A stretch of DNA of 64,000 nucleotides, from positions 1-64,000 of the forward strand of contig CAYTJQ010000007.1 in assembly GCA_964438205.1 (NCBI GenBank), written 5' to 3'. Position 1 is the stretch's first letter; every line of letters starts with the position of its first letter. A program made the position numbers and the translations under genes. Below are positions 26,053 to 33,608 of the stretch, one piece after another. Source of the stretch: Pseudohaliea sp964438205. GTDB taxonomy: Bacteria; Pseudomonadota; Gammaproteobacteria; Pseudomonadales; Halieaceae. The notes below the pieces were generated by a model. It was given only the letters and a program-made list of their open reading frames with translations. It was not told the origin of the DNA and ran no database searches.

Positions 26053-26246
26053 ATGCTGAAAGTCTTCCTCCTGCTCAGCGGCGTGATCGCCCTCGTGGTG
26101 GTGATTCACTACGAGTTTCTCTACCGCTTCACGATCATCATGCCGCGGCTGAAACCGGCCTCGAATCCCTGGTCGGCCAGGTCCTCATCACCTGGACCGC
26201 GTCCTTCCTCTACCTCGAGATGACGCGCTACTGGGACCGGGACTAG
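26053..26246 (+). pseudogene. Remnant of a small two-TM ion-channel-like protein, internal deletion and frame change
   Basis: ATG 26053 opens with LKVFLLLSGVIALVVVIHYEF and ...RFTIIMPRLK, the usual N-terminus of a small ion-channel (two-pore potassium channel-type) protein. Around 26150 the sense continues in another frame with LESLVGQVLITWTASFLYLE and MTRYWDRD, the typical end of the same family (TASFxYLEMxRYW). About 65 residues are represented against roughly 120-150 expected, so the pore region is gone and the two ends are out of frame. Likely a decayed gene. A sequencing error could explain the frame shift but not the missing middle. Confidence 0.6.
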
Positions 26247-26272
26247 ACACCACAACCAGGGAGGGCGCGACC

Positions 26273-26770
26273 ATGGCACAGCTGACGCTGCGACCGGCAG
26301 AGCCGGCGGACTGCAGCCGCATCCTCGCCTTCATCCAGGGCCTCGCGGAGTACGAGCGCGAGCCCGACGCCGTAGAGGCCACCGAGGCACACCTCGAGCG
26401 CACCCTGTTCGCCGACGAGCCGAAGGTCTTCGGCATCATGGCCGAGCTCGACGGTGTGCCGGCAGGCTTCGCGGTCTATTTCTACAACTACTCGACCTGG
26501 CTCGGCCGGCACGGCCTCTACCTCGAGGACCTCTTCGTGGATCCGGCGCTTCGTGGCCGCGGGGTGGGGCTGGCCCTGCTCCGGCACCTGGCCGCTATCG
26601 CCGTGGCCGAGGGCTGCGGCCGCTTCGAGTGGATGGTGCTCGACTGGAACGAGCCGGCCATCGACTTCTACCGCGCCGCGGGGGCCGTCCCCATGGACGA
26701 GTGGACCGTCTACCGGCTGAGCGGCGAGGCGCTCAGGGCGTTCGCAGCCGGCGGCGAGGGGGCGCCCTGA
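26273..26770 (+). CDS. GNAT N-acetyltransferase
   Basis: 165-residue acetyl-CoA-dependent acetyltransferase. The acetyl-CoA loop is RGRGVGLALL (about 97-106) after a beta strand LYLEDLFVDP, and the C-terminal half has DWNEPAIDFYRAAGA, the pattern of the diamine/spermidine acetyltransferase-like subgroup. ATG 26273 follows GGGAGGGCG. Substrate may be a polyamine or amino acid analogue; sequence alone does not decide. Same strand as the channel remnant (26 bases upstream) but probably independent of the two-component genes that follow. Confidence 0.88.
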   Translation: MAQLTLRPAEPADCSRILAFIQGLAEYEREPDAVEATEAHLERTLFADEPKVFGIMAELDGVPAGFAVYFYNYSTWLGRHGLYLEDLFVDPALRGRGVGLALLRHLAAIAVAEGCGRFEWMVLDWNEPAIDFYRAAGAVPMDEWTVYRLSGEALRAFAAGGEGAP

Positions 26771-26801
26771 GAGGCGCTCTTGCGTCGAACAGCCCCGCTA
26801 T

Positions 26802-26853
26802 TGCGATGAAACTGCGATGAAAACGCCGCGCGGGAGGGACAGGACCCTATAAT
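26802..26853 (+). promoter_or_regulatory. Candidate activator-dependent promoter of the LytS/LytTR operon
   Basis: A perfect TATAAT (26848-26853) ends 6 bases before the kinase ATG, so transcription should start at or next to the start codon. There is no -35 element 17 bases upstream. Instead two exact direct repeats TGCGATGAAA lie at 26802-26811 and 26813-26822, starts 11 bases apart, at about -58 to -38 of the expected start. This is where an activator would replace a -35 box; the LytTR regulator of the operon is the obvious candidate. Confidence 0.55.
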
Positions 26854-26859
26854 GGCTGC

Positions 26860-27963
26860 ATGACCCTGGACGACCTCCTGCAGGACAAGCGCCGCCTTTT
26901 CTGGGTGCTTCAGCTCATCGGCTGGAGCGGCTGGGCGATGTCGTTCTACCTCGGGGTCCTGGTCTGGGGGGAGCCACCGGAGAACTACACCTGGTACCTG
27001 CCGGTGGTGTCGGGCATCGGCATGCTGATCACCCTCGCCCTGCGCTGGCTCTACCGGCTGACCTGGGAGGCCTCCCTGGGGCGCCGCGTCTTTGCCATCC
27101 TGGCCGGGTCCTGGTGCGCCGGTGCGTCCTGGATGGCCTGCCGGGCGACGATTTTCGCCAGCGCCTTCCCCAAGGAGCACGCCGCCCAGGACACCGGGAA
27201 GAGCGAATTCCTGTCCTACTTCAGCGGCTCGATCTCGGCCTTCTGGGTCATGCTGGTATGGAGCGCGCTCTACTTCGGCATCAAGTACTACCTCCTCGCC
27301 CAGGAGGAGAAGCAGCGCAGCCTCAAGGCCATGAGCATGGCCCAGGACGCGCAGCTCAAGATGCTGCGCTACCAGCTCAACCCGCATTTCCTCTTCAACA
27401 CGCTGAACGCCATCTCCACGCTCATCCTCGATCGGGACACGAAGCTCGCCAACGACATGGTCATGCGCCTGTCGCGCTTCCTCCGCTACTCGCTGGACAA
27501 CGACCCGATGCAGCGGGTCACCGTGGCCGAGGAAGTCGACGCCTTGAAGCTCTATCTCGACATCGAGCAGGTCCGCTTCGGCGACCGGCTGACCCTGCAC
27601 TTCAACATCGACCGCAGGGCCGCCGACGCGCTGATCCCGAGCCTGCTGCTGCAGCCCGTTGTCGAGAACTCCATCAAGTACGCCATCGCCCAGTCCGTCG
27701 GCGGCGGCAGCATCGGTGTCTCCGCGAGCATCACAGGCGGCGAGCTGCAGCTGGAAGTGGCCGATGACGGCCCGGGGCTGGACCTGCGCAACGGCCGACT
27801 GCCGAAGGGCGGCGGTGTCGGCCTGGTCAACATCCGCGAGCGCCTGAAGCAGCTCTACGGCGACCGGCAGTCCTTCCGGCTGTCGACGACGGAGCCGCAC
27901 GGGCTCACCATTACCATTACCCTGCCCGTCGAGCGCAGTATCCCGGGGGATCAGAAACCATGA
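26860..27963 (+). CDS. LytS/AlgZ-type membrane sensor histidine kinase
   Basis: 367 residues. Four TM helices (about 14-36, 44-64, 76-95, 119-146) form the input domain. The His_kinase domain has the phospho-acceptor H176 in QLNPHFLFNTLNAI, and the ATPase has the N-box VVENSIKYA and G-boxes DDGPGL and GGGVGLVNIRERL. It phosphorylates the adjacent LytTR regulator, whose ATG overlaps the kinase stop by 4 bases. No usable Shine-Dalgarno stands before ATG 26860 (GGGAGGG is 21 bases away) and the TATAAT is 6 bases away, so the mRNA may be leaderless. The input signal is unknown. Confidence 0.92.
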   Translation: MTLDDLLQDKRRLFWVLQLIGWSGWAMSFYLGVLVWGEPPENYTWYLPVVSGIGMLITLALRWLYRLTWEASLGRRVFAILAGSWCAGASWMACRATIFASAFPKEHAAQDTGKSEFLSYFSGSISAFWVMLVWSALYFGIKYYLLAQEEKQRSLKAMSMAQDAQLKMLRYQLNPHFLFNTLNAISTLILDRDTKLANDMVMRLSRFLRYSLDNDPMQRVTVAEEVDALKLYLDIEQVRFGDRLTLHFNIDRRAADALIPSLLLQPVVENSIKYAIAQSVGGGSIGVSASITGGELQLEVADDGPGLDLRNGRLPKGGGVGLVNIRERLKQLYGDRQSFRLSTTEPHGLTITITLPVERSIPGDQKP

Positions 27964-28766
27964 ACACGCTCACCGCCATCATTGTCGACGACGAGAGCCT
28001 GGCCCGCCGCGGCCTCGCCGTGCGCCTGCAGCAACTGCCCCAGGTGGACGTGGTGGCCGAGTGCGCCAACGGCGAGGAAGCCCTCGTCGCCATCGCGCAG
28101 CACGCGCCGGACCTCGTGTTCCTGGATATCCAGATGCCGGGCATGGATGGCTTCCAGGTCGTCAACGAGCTCCAGGGCGACGCCATGCCCCTGGTGGTCT
28201 TCGTCACCGCCTACGACGAGTACGCCGTGGAAGCCTTCCGCGTGCACGCCGTCGACTACGTGCTCAAGCCCATCGACGACGACCGCCTGCACGAGGCCGT
28301 CGAGCGCGCCGTGGCGCACCGGGACCAGCAGGCGAGCAGCGAGAGCAAGGAGAAGCTCGTGAAGCTGGTGATGAGCATGACCGGCGAGAGCGCGAGCGGC
28401 GTCGAGGGCATGCTCGAGGGCGATGGCCCGGAGAGCTGGCCCGAGAAAATCACCATCAAGGACGGCAACGACATCCGCTTCATCCGCGTCGTCGACATTC
28501 GCTGGGTCGATGCCGCCGGCGATTACATGTGCATCCACGCCGGCGGCGAGACGCATATCATGCGCATCACCATGAAGCAGCTCGAGGGCATGCTGAACCC
28601 CGCCGTGTTCCTGCGCGTGCACCGGTCGACCCTGGTCAACACCGGCTGCATCACCGGCGCGCAGACCCTCGACAACGGCGAATTTCTCCTCAACCTCGAG
28701 GGCGGTGCGCAGCTCAAGGTCAGCCGCAGCTACCGGGAGCGCATCCGGGAGTTCCTCTCCCGCTGA
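27960..28766 (+). CDS. LytTR-family response regulator
   Basis: 268 residues: receiver domain with acidic pair D10/D11, phosphorylation site D56 (LVFLDIQMPG), Thr/Lys switch residues (FVTAYDEYA, DYVLKPIDD), a linker of about 40 residues, and a LytTR DNA-binding domain (about 160-268: GNDIRFIRVVDIRWVDAAGDY, FLRVHRSTLVN, YRERIREFL). It resembles AlgR/LytR regulators. Overlaps the kinase by 4 bases (ATGA) and is the last gene of the pair, converging on the next gene with 21 bases between. It may autoregulate through the direct repeats at 26802-26822. Confidence 0.94.
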   Translation: MNTLTAIIVDDESLARRGLAVRLQQLPQVDVVAECANGEEALVAIAQHAPDLVFLDIQMPGMDGFQVVNELQGDAMPLVVFVTAYDEYAVEAFRVHAVDYVLKPIDDDRLHEAVERAVAHRDQQASSESKEKLVKLVMSMTGESASGVEGMLEGDGPESWPEKITIKDGNDIRFIRVVDIRWVDAAGDYMCIHAGGETHIMRITMKQLEGMLNPAVFLRVHRSTLVNTGCITGAQTLDNGEFLLNLEGGAQLKVSRSYRERIREFLSR

Positions 28767-28787
28767 CGTCGCAGCCCGCCACGCCGC

Positions 28788-30365
28788 CTACAGGTCCGGG
28801 GCATCCACGGATTTCGCGGCCTCCTGCGCGGCTTTCTCCGCCTCGACGGTCGCTTGCGTGAGGCGCACGGTCCGGTACCAGTTGTCGCCGAGCAGGCGCC
28901 GCTGGTCATAGACGGCGAAGCGCATGCTGTACACGCCGCCGTCATCGCGGGGCTTCAGGTCGACGGCCACGGTGAAGCCGCAGCCCGGCGCGACCCAGCG
29001 CGGCGCGAGCCCGTAGTAGGGGACCTCGCCGCTGTGGTCCTGGCGCGCGGCCGGGGTGACGACGTCGCAGGCGCCGCCCGCCGCGTCGGCGATGCGCTCG
29101 CCTTCCGCGGTAAAGGCCCACTGCAGGGCGAGCCGGTTGTCCGTGCGCACGGACGGCGGTCCGTACTTGCTGACCAGCGCATCAGTGACCTTGTCGATGT
29201 GGGGCCGCGCACCGCGCGGGAAGGTCAGCTCGCGGCCGATGAAGACCAGCTCGGCATCGGCCCCCTCGGGCCGCAGTGGCGGCTTGTCCGGGACCGCGGG
29301 CAGCGCATCCAGCTTCGCCTGCCGCTCTTGTGCCAGGCTGGCGCGCCGGGCGGCCAGCTCTTCCTGCCCGTTTCGCGAGCCTGTACGTCGGCTTGCGGCA
29401 CGGTACTCCTCGCGAATGGCGCGCTCCTGCTGCGCTCTTTCGCGGACCAGGGTGTCGATTTCCTCGCGGCGGGCGAGCACGGCCGGGTCCTGCGCCACCG
29501 CCATTTCGGCCGGTGACTGCGCCTCGAACTGGAGTGACAGTGATTCGGCGGGGCGGCTACCGTTCTTCCCGGCTTTTTTCTCGACGACCTGGACCAGCGA
29601 CAGCGACCCCTTGCCATTGGCGGTCGAGATCATGCGCCATTCGTGGGTCATTTCCGGCTCGCGGTCGATCCGGGCCAGCGCATCCTCATAGTTCATGCCC
29701 AGGAAGAAATCGACCACGTCGTAGTCCTTCCGGCGCTCCGCGGCGAGGCTCCACGCCTTGCGCGGCCAGGCCCGGGTGCGGCGTTCCAGCTTGCCGTCGT
29801 AGACCCGCTCCCCCGCTTTCATGCCCGGGGCGTCTTCCCAGTGCAGGCGCGCCTGCCCGTCACCGCCGAAGCGCAGCGAGGCCCGGCTGCCGCAGCGGCT
29901 TTGCCCGGTGAGGAAACGGGCGCTGTAGTCCCCCCCGTCCCCCTCGAGCTCGGCCACGCAGTCCCCGGTGCCCCCCGAGTAGCGCAGGAGCTTCGTCGCC
30001 CCCGCGAGGGTGATCCGCAGGCTGCCATGGGAACCGATGGTCTTCTTGCCGGCGGGCGAGAGCTGTCCCTGCCATTCGCCATCGGACGGCGACCCGGCTG
30101 GTCCGCCCCCGGTCGCGGTGACCGCGCCCGCCGTTCCTCCGGACGGTTTCGTAACCGGCGTCGCGCCGCCACCGACCGCTTCCGCGACCGCCGCCTCGCC
30201 GGTCTCCCGGGTTTCGTCCACCACCTCTTCTACGGCTTTCCTGGCCTGCTCTTTTAGCTTGTCGAGAAAGCCGGCGCGGGCCATGGCCGGCGCGGCAAGC
30301 GCCAGGGCGCCGCATAGGAGCAGGGTGGGCAACCGCGCCAGGCAGCTATCGTCGAATCTCTTCAC
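28788..30365 (-). CDS. Exported protein of unknown function, coiled-coil middle
   Basis: 525 residues from GTG 30365, chosen because GGAGG lies about 10 bases upstream and it places a signal peptide at the N-terminus (hydrophobic run ending PAMARAG). Then an amphipathic helix FLDKLKEQARKAVEEVVDE, a Gly/Ala/Pro/Thr-rich linker, a beta-rich domain with several Cys (about 115-215), a charged helical region of about 60 residues (EEIDTLVRERAQQERAIREEYRAA) likely to form a coiled coil, and a C-terminal domain with Cys and aromatic residues. No enzyme motif is recognisable. It is divergent from the HTH-TM-TPR gene with 221 bases between. Family not recognised. Confidence 0.7.
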   Translation of the reverse strand: MKRFDDSCLARLPTLLLCGALALAAPAMARAGFLDKLKEQARKAVEEVVDETRETGEAAVAEAVGGGATPVTKPSGGTAGAVTATGGGPAGSPSDGEWQGQLSPAGKKTIGSHGSLRITLAGATKLLRYSGGTGDCVAELEGDGGDYSARFLTGQSRCGSRASLRFGGDGQARLHWEDAPGMKAGERVYDGKLERRTRAWPRKAWSLAAERRKDYDVVDFFLGMNYEDALARIDREPEMTHEWRMISTANGKGSLSLVQVVEKKAGKNGSRPAESLSLQFEAQSPAEMAVAQDPAVLARREEIDTLVRERAQQERAIREEYRAASRRTGSRNGQEELAARRASLAQERQAKLDALPAVPDKPPLRPEGADAELVFIGRELTFPRGARPHIDKVTDALVSKYGPPSVRTDNRLALQWAFTAEGERIADAAGGACDVVTPAARQDHSGEVPYYGLAPRWVAPGCGFTVAVDLKPRDDGGVYSMRFAVYDQRRLLGDNWYRTVRLTQATVEAEKAAQEAAKSVDAPDL

Positions 30366-30586
30366 TGGTCTGTTCCTCCCTTTTCGTCGTCTGTCGTCGT
30401 CACCCGCGTCTCGGGCACCAGCCGGGGGCCCGGGGCCCCTCGAACCGCTCACCCCGGGGATTGAGGCTGCCCGACCGGCGGGCGGAATGCGTCGCGCGAA
30501 ATCGGCAGAAATGAGGAGAAGCCGAGACAAGGCGCAGATTTTCCCGCTAGGCTCTGCCCTGATCGCACCGGAAGAAGAACGAAGCC

Positions 30587-32572
30587 ATGGGGCGCGCCGG
30601 CGACGACAGCACGGGGAAGAACGGACGGGAAACGAAGCGCCGGGGCGTGCGGGCGTCCCGGACCCGGCTGGAGCACGCCCTCGCCAACAGCGACCTCGAG
30701 AAAAAGACGCAGATCGCCCTCGCCAACCGGATCGCCGACCTGGAGGAACTGGAGCAGGCGCCGCGGGACCTGGTCAGCCGCATCTTCCGCGAACAGCGCG
30801 TGGATGCGCGCAGCATCGAGCGGGTCGCCGGGGCGCTGGGTGTCCCGGCAGAAACGCTCTACCAGGCGGTCGACGACGACCCGGCGTCAGCACCGGACGG
30901 GGATCCGCCACGGCCGCGCCCCCGCCGCCTCCTCGTGCCCGTCGTCCTGGGGCTGCTCGCGGTCGCCGCCGGGGTGCTCATCTTCCGGGAGCTGCCCGTC
31001 GTTTCCGAGGCCCGCTGCAGCCTGGGCGAATGGCTGCAGACATCCGCGACGCAGGAGGACCGGCTGGGCGTAGTGATCGCGGGCTTCCCGGGTGATCGGG
31101 ACGACGTCGCGGGTGCCCTGCTCTCACGTTCCCTGCGCAGTGATCCGGCGCTGGCACCCTACCTCACCGTGTTCCGCAGCTGCCGGCGCTTCGACCCGGA
31201 CGGCGTGGGTGCCATCGAGGAACGGGAACAGGCGATCCGCGCGCGCGCCCGCCGGATCCTCCAGCGCCGGGACGCCGAGGCATTGCTCTGGGGCAGTGTC
31301 CGCGACGGCAAGGCGCGGGTGCGCATCGTCAGCAACCGCTCGGGCCTGGCCAGCGCGACCGTCGGTGTCTCCGGCAAGCCGATACGGGTGGAAGAGGCGC
31401 GGGTGGAAGTCCCCGTGCCCCTGGACCGGCCCGAGGCGGCGCTGGCCGACCTGAAGGCGATGATGCTGGCCCTCATGGCGCCGGAAAGCCAACGGCGCCG
31501 GCAGCTGCAGGCCGAGGCGTCCCGCGCCTTCGCCGTATCGCTGGACTGGATCCGCGCCTCCGCGGTGTCGCTGCGCAATCTGCGCCGCCGCATCGACCCC
31601 TCGCTGGACCCGCGTCGCTTCGCCATGGTCGCCAACCAGCTCTGCTACGAGGAGCGCCTGCTCGGCGACGTGGACGACGACGTCGAGCGTTACCGGGCCG
31701 CGGAGCGCGCCTGCACCGATGCGGTGGAAGCGCGCCCGAAAGCCCTGTTTCCCCTCGACTGGGCCGTGGCCCGCATAAATCGGGCCTCGGCACGCATCCG
31801 CCTGCACCGCTTTGCCGGCGACCGGGCCGGCGCCCTCGAACTCCTCGGCGCCGCCCGCGAGGACCTGGAAGCCGGCGGCGACCTCCTTGACCGGCAGCTG
31901 ACGCCCCAGCTCTGGGCCCTGTCCCGGCGCAATCTCGCCGTCCTGTTCGAACGCCTGGGCGAGCTCGGTGCCGAGGGCCGGCCCGGCGACTTCTTCGAGC
32001 GCTCCATCGAAGCGTCCGCAGCCGCCCTGGAGGTGCTCAACCCGGAGGTCCAGCCCGTCGACTGGGCGATCACCCAGCAGAATTACTGCCTCGCGCTCTA
32101 CCAGCACGGTATCCGCCTCGGCAGTGCGGGCCGCGACAAGGTGCTCGAGGCGCGGCGCCGTTGCACGCTGGCGCTGGATAAGCTGCCCCGTAGCGGCGCG
32201 CCGCTGTCCTGGGCAATGGTCCAGAACAACCTCGCGGTCACTGAGGCGATCCTCGGCGACCTGGAGCACAGCGTCGACCGCCTCCGGGCGGCGCGGTCCG
32301 CCTTCAACGCCGCGCAGGCGGTCTACAGCCGGGACCGGCTTCCCGCGAAATGGGCCGAGGTCGAGATAAACCTGGCGGAACTCGCCTGCAACATCCACCG
32401 GCTGGGCGGTGACGAGCGGGAGCTGGACGTCGCCATGGAGCACGGCGAGCGCGCGCTCGAGGTCCTGATCGACAGGGGTATCGAGCACTACCGACGCTAT
32501 ACCCAGGCCCTGCTCGGCCGGATTGCCGCCTGCCGGGCCGCCGCCCCCCTGGACTGTCGCTGCAGCGCCTGA
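30587..32572 (+). CDS. Membrane protein with cytoplasmic HTH-like N-terminus and periplasmic TPR-like repeats
   Basis: 661 residues. The N-terminal 90 residues are basic and include SIERVAGALGVPAETLY, which reads like the recognition half of an Xre-type helix-turn-helix. A single TM helix follows (about 109-131, after RPRPRR), then an extracytoplasmic alpha/beta segment (to about 280) and about five helical repeats with the shared theme WAxxQxNLAxAL (DWAVARINRASA, LWALSRRNLAVLF, DWAITQQNYCLAL, SWAMVQNNLAVTEA, KWAEVEINLAELA), as in TPR arrays of signalling proteins. The topology would place the DNA-binding-like part in the cytoplasm and the repeats in the periplasm, like a ToxR/CadC-type one-component regulator, but this is inference. 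Confidence 0.7.
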   Translation: MGRAGDDSTGKNGRETKRRGVRASRTRLEHALANSDLEKKTQIALANRIADLEELEQAPRDLVSRIFREQRVDARSIERVAGALGVPAETLYQAVDDDPASAPDGDPPRPRPRRLLVPVVLGLLAVAAGVLIFRELPVVSEARCSLGEWLQTSATQEDRLGVVIAGFPGDRDDVAGALLSRSLRSDPALAPYLTVFRSCRRFDPDGVGAIEEREQAIRARARRILQRRDAEALLWGSVRDGKARVRIVSNRSGLASATVGVSGKPIRVEEARVEVPVPLDRPEAALADLKAMMLALMAPESQRRRQLQAEASRAFAVSLDWIRASAVSLRNLRRRIDPSLDPRRFAMVANQLCYEERLLGDVDDDVERYRAAERACTDAVEARPKALFPLDWAVARINRASARIRLHRFAGDRAGALELLGAAREDLEAGGDLLDRQLTPQLWALSRRNLAVLFERLGELGAEGRPGDFFERSIEASAAALEVLNPEVQPVDWAITQQNYCLALYQHGIRLGSAGRDKVLEARRRCTLALDKLPRSGAPLSWAMVQNNLAVTEAILGDLEHSVDRLRAARSAFNAAQAVYSRDRLPAKWAEVEINLAELACNIHRLGGDERELDVAMEHGERALEVLIDRGIEHYRRYTQALLGRIAACRAAAPLDCRCSA

Positions 32573-32687
32573 ACAGGAGCCTCCCCGTAAGCCGCAGCGA
32601 CCGGAGCAGGAGCCCGGCTTTCCCGTCCCACCGGCGCCCGCCCGCAGAAAGCTGGCACCTTCGCGGGCGCGCCCCTAGACTGGCGCC

Positions 32688-33608
32688 ATGGATACGGCGA
32701 TCGCCCCCGACAGCCTGCCCGACGCGGCCGCCAGCCGGGCGCGGCTGGATGCGCGCATCCTCGCTGCCCGCGCCTTCCCGCCGCCGCCGGAGCCGGCACC
32801 GAGCCCCGCGCGGGTGACCGCGACGAGCGTCCCAGAGGTGCCGGCCGCTGCGCTGACCGGGCCGCTGCTCCGCGAGGCCATCGCCGACAGCGGTGCGCTG
32901 CTGGTGCGCGGCCTGCTGCCCGGGGCCCACCATGCGCCGCTGCGCGCGGCCATCGACGCGGTGCTTTCCGCCGGCGGAAAGCAGGGCACCCCCTGGTTCG
33001 ACCCACCGCCGGCGCTGCTCGAGGTCATGCCCGCGCGGGAGCTCGCCACCTCGAGGGCCTTCCACCGCAGCTCAGGGTCCGCCATGTGTGCCGAGGCGCC
33101 CGCCATCGCAGAGCACCTGCTCGCCCTCTACGAGAGCCTGGGACTGGATGTCCTCGCGTCACAGTGCCTGGATGACCGGCCCTGCCTGTCGGTGAAGAAA
33201 TGGGTGCTGCGCCGCAGCCACCTGGAGGTGGAGGAAGCCGGCTGGCACCAGGACGGCGCCTTCATGGGCGCGGGAATCCAGAGCATCAACCTCTGGCTGC
33301 CCCTGACCGACTGCGGCGCCGACACGGGCGCGCCGGGCCTCGACATCGTACCCGCGCGCATCGACGACCTGCTGCGCGACGGCGAGGGCACCTTCGACTG
33401 GAGCGTCAGCCCGGCTTTCGTGAAACGGGAACTCCCGCCCTGGCAAAGCCCCCGCTTTGCCGCCGGTGACGCCCTGTTCTTCGACCACTTCTTCCTGCAT
33501 CGCACGCAGTACCGGGCTCACTTCAGCCGCCCGCGCTACGCGGTCGAGACCTGGTTCTTCGCCGAGAGCCGGGCGCCGGCCAACCAGGTGCCGCTCAGCT
33601 GGCGCTGA
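32688..33608 (+). CDS. Phytanoyl-CoA dioxygenase (PhyH)-like 2OG oxygenase
   Basis: 306 residues. Iron ligands H and D in AGWHQDGAFMG (about 187-189) and a distal His in FFLHRTQYRAHFSRPRYAVE with the following Arg residues for 2-oxoglutarate. The first 55 residues are Pro/Ala-rich. SINLWLPLTDCGADTGAPGLDIVP is the usual core strand of PhyH enzymes. Members hydroxylate small molecules or lipids; the substrate is unknown. The 3' end overlaps the convergent selD gene by 14 bases, so the transcripts are antisense there. 115 bases separate it from the upstream TPR protein gene. Confidence 0.85.
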   Translation: MDTAIAPDSLPDAAASRARLDARILAARAFPPPPEPAPSPARVTATSVPEVPAAALTGPLLREAIADSGALLVRGLLPGAHHAPLRAAIDAVLSAGGKQGTPWFDPPPALLEVMPARELATSRAFHRSSGSAMCAEAPAIAEHLLALYESLGLDVLASQCLDDRPCLSVKKWVLRRSHLEVEEAGWHQDGAFMGAGIQSINLWLPLTDCGADTGAPGLDIVPARIDDLLRDGEGTFDWSVSPAFVKRELPPWQSPRFAAGDALFFDHFFLHRTQYRAHFSRPRYAVETWFFAESRAPANQVPLSWR

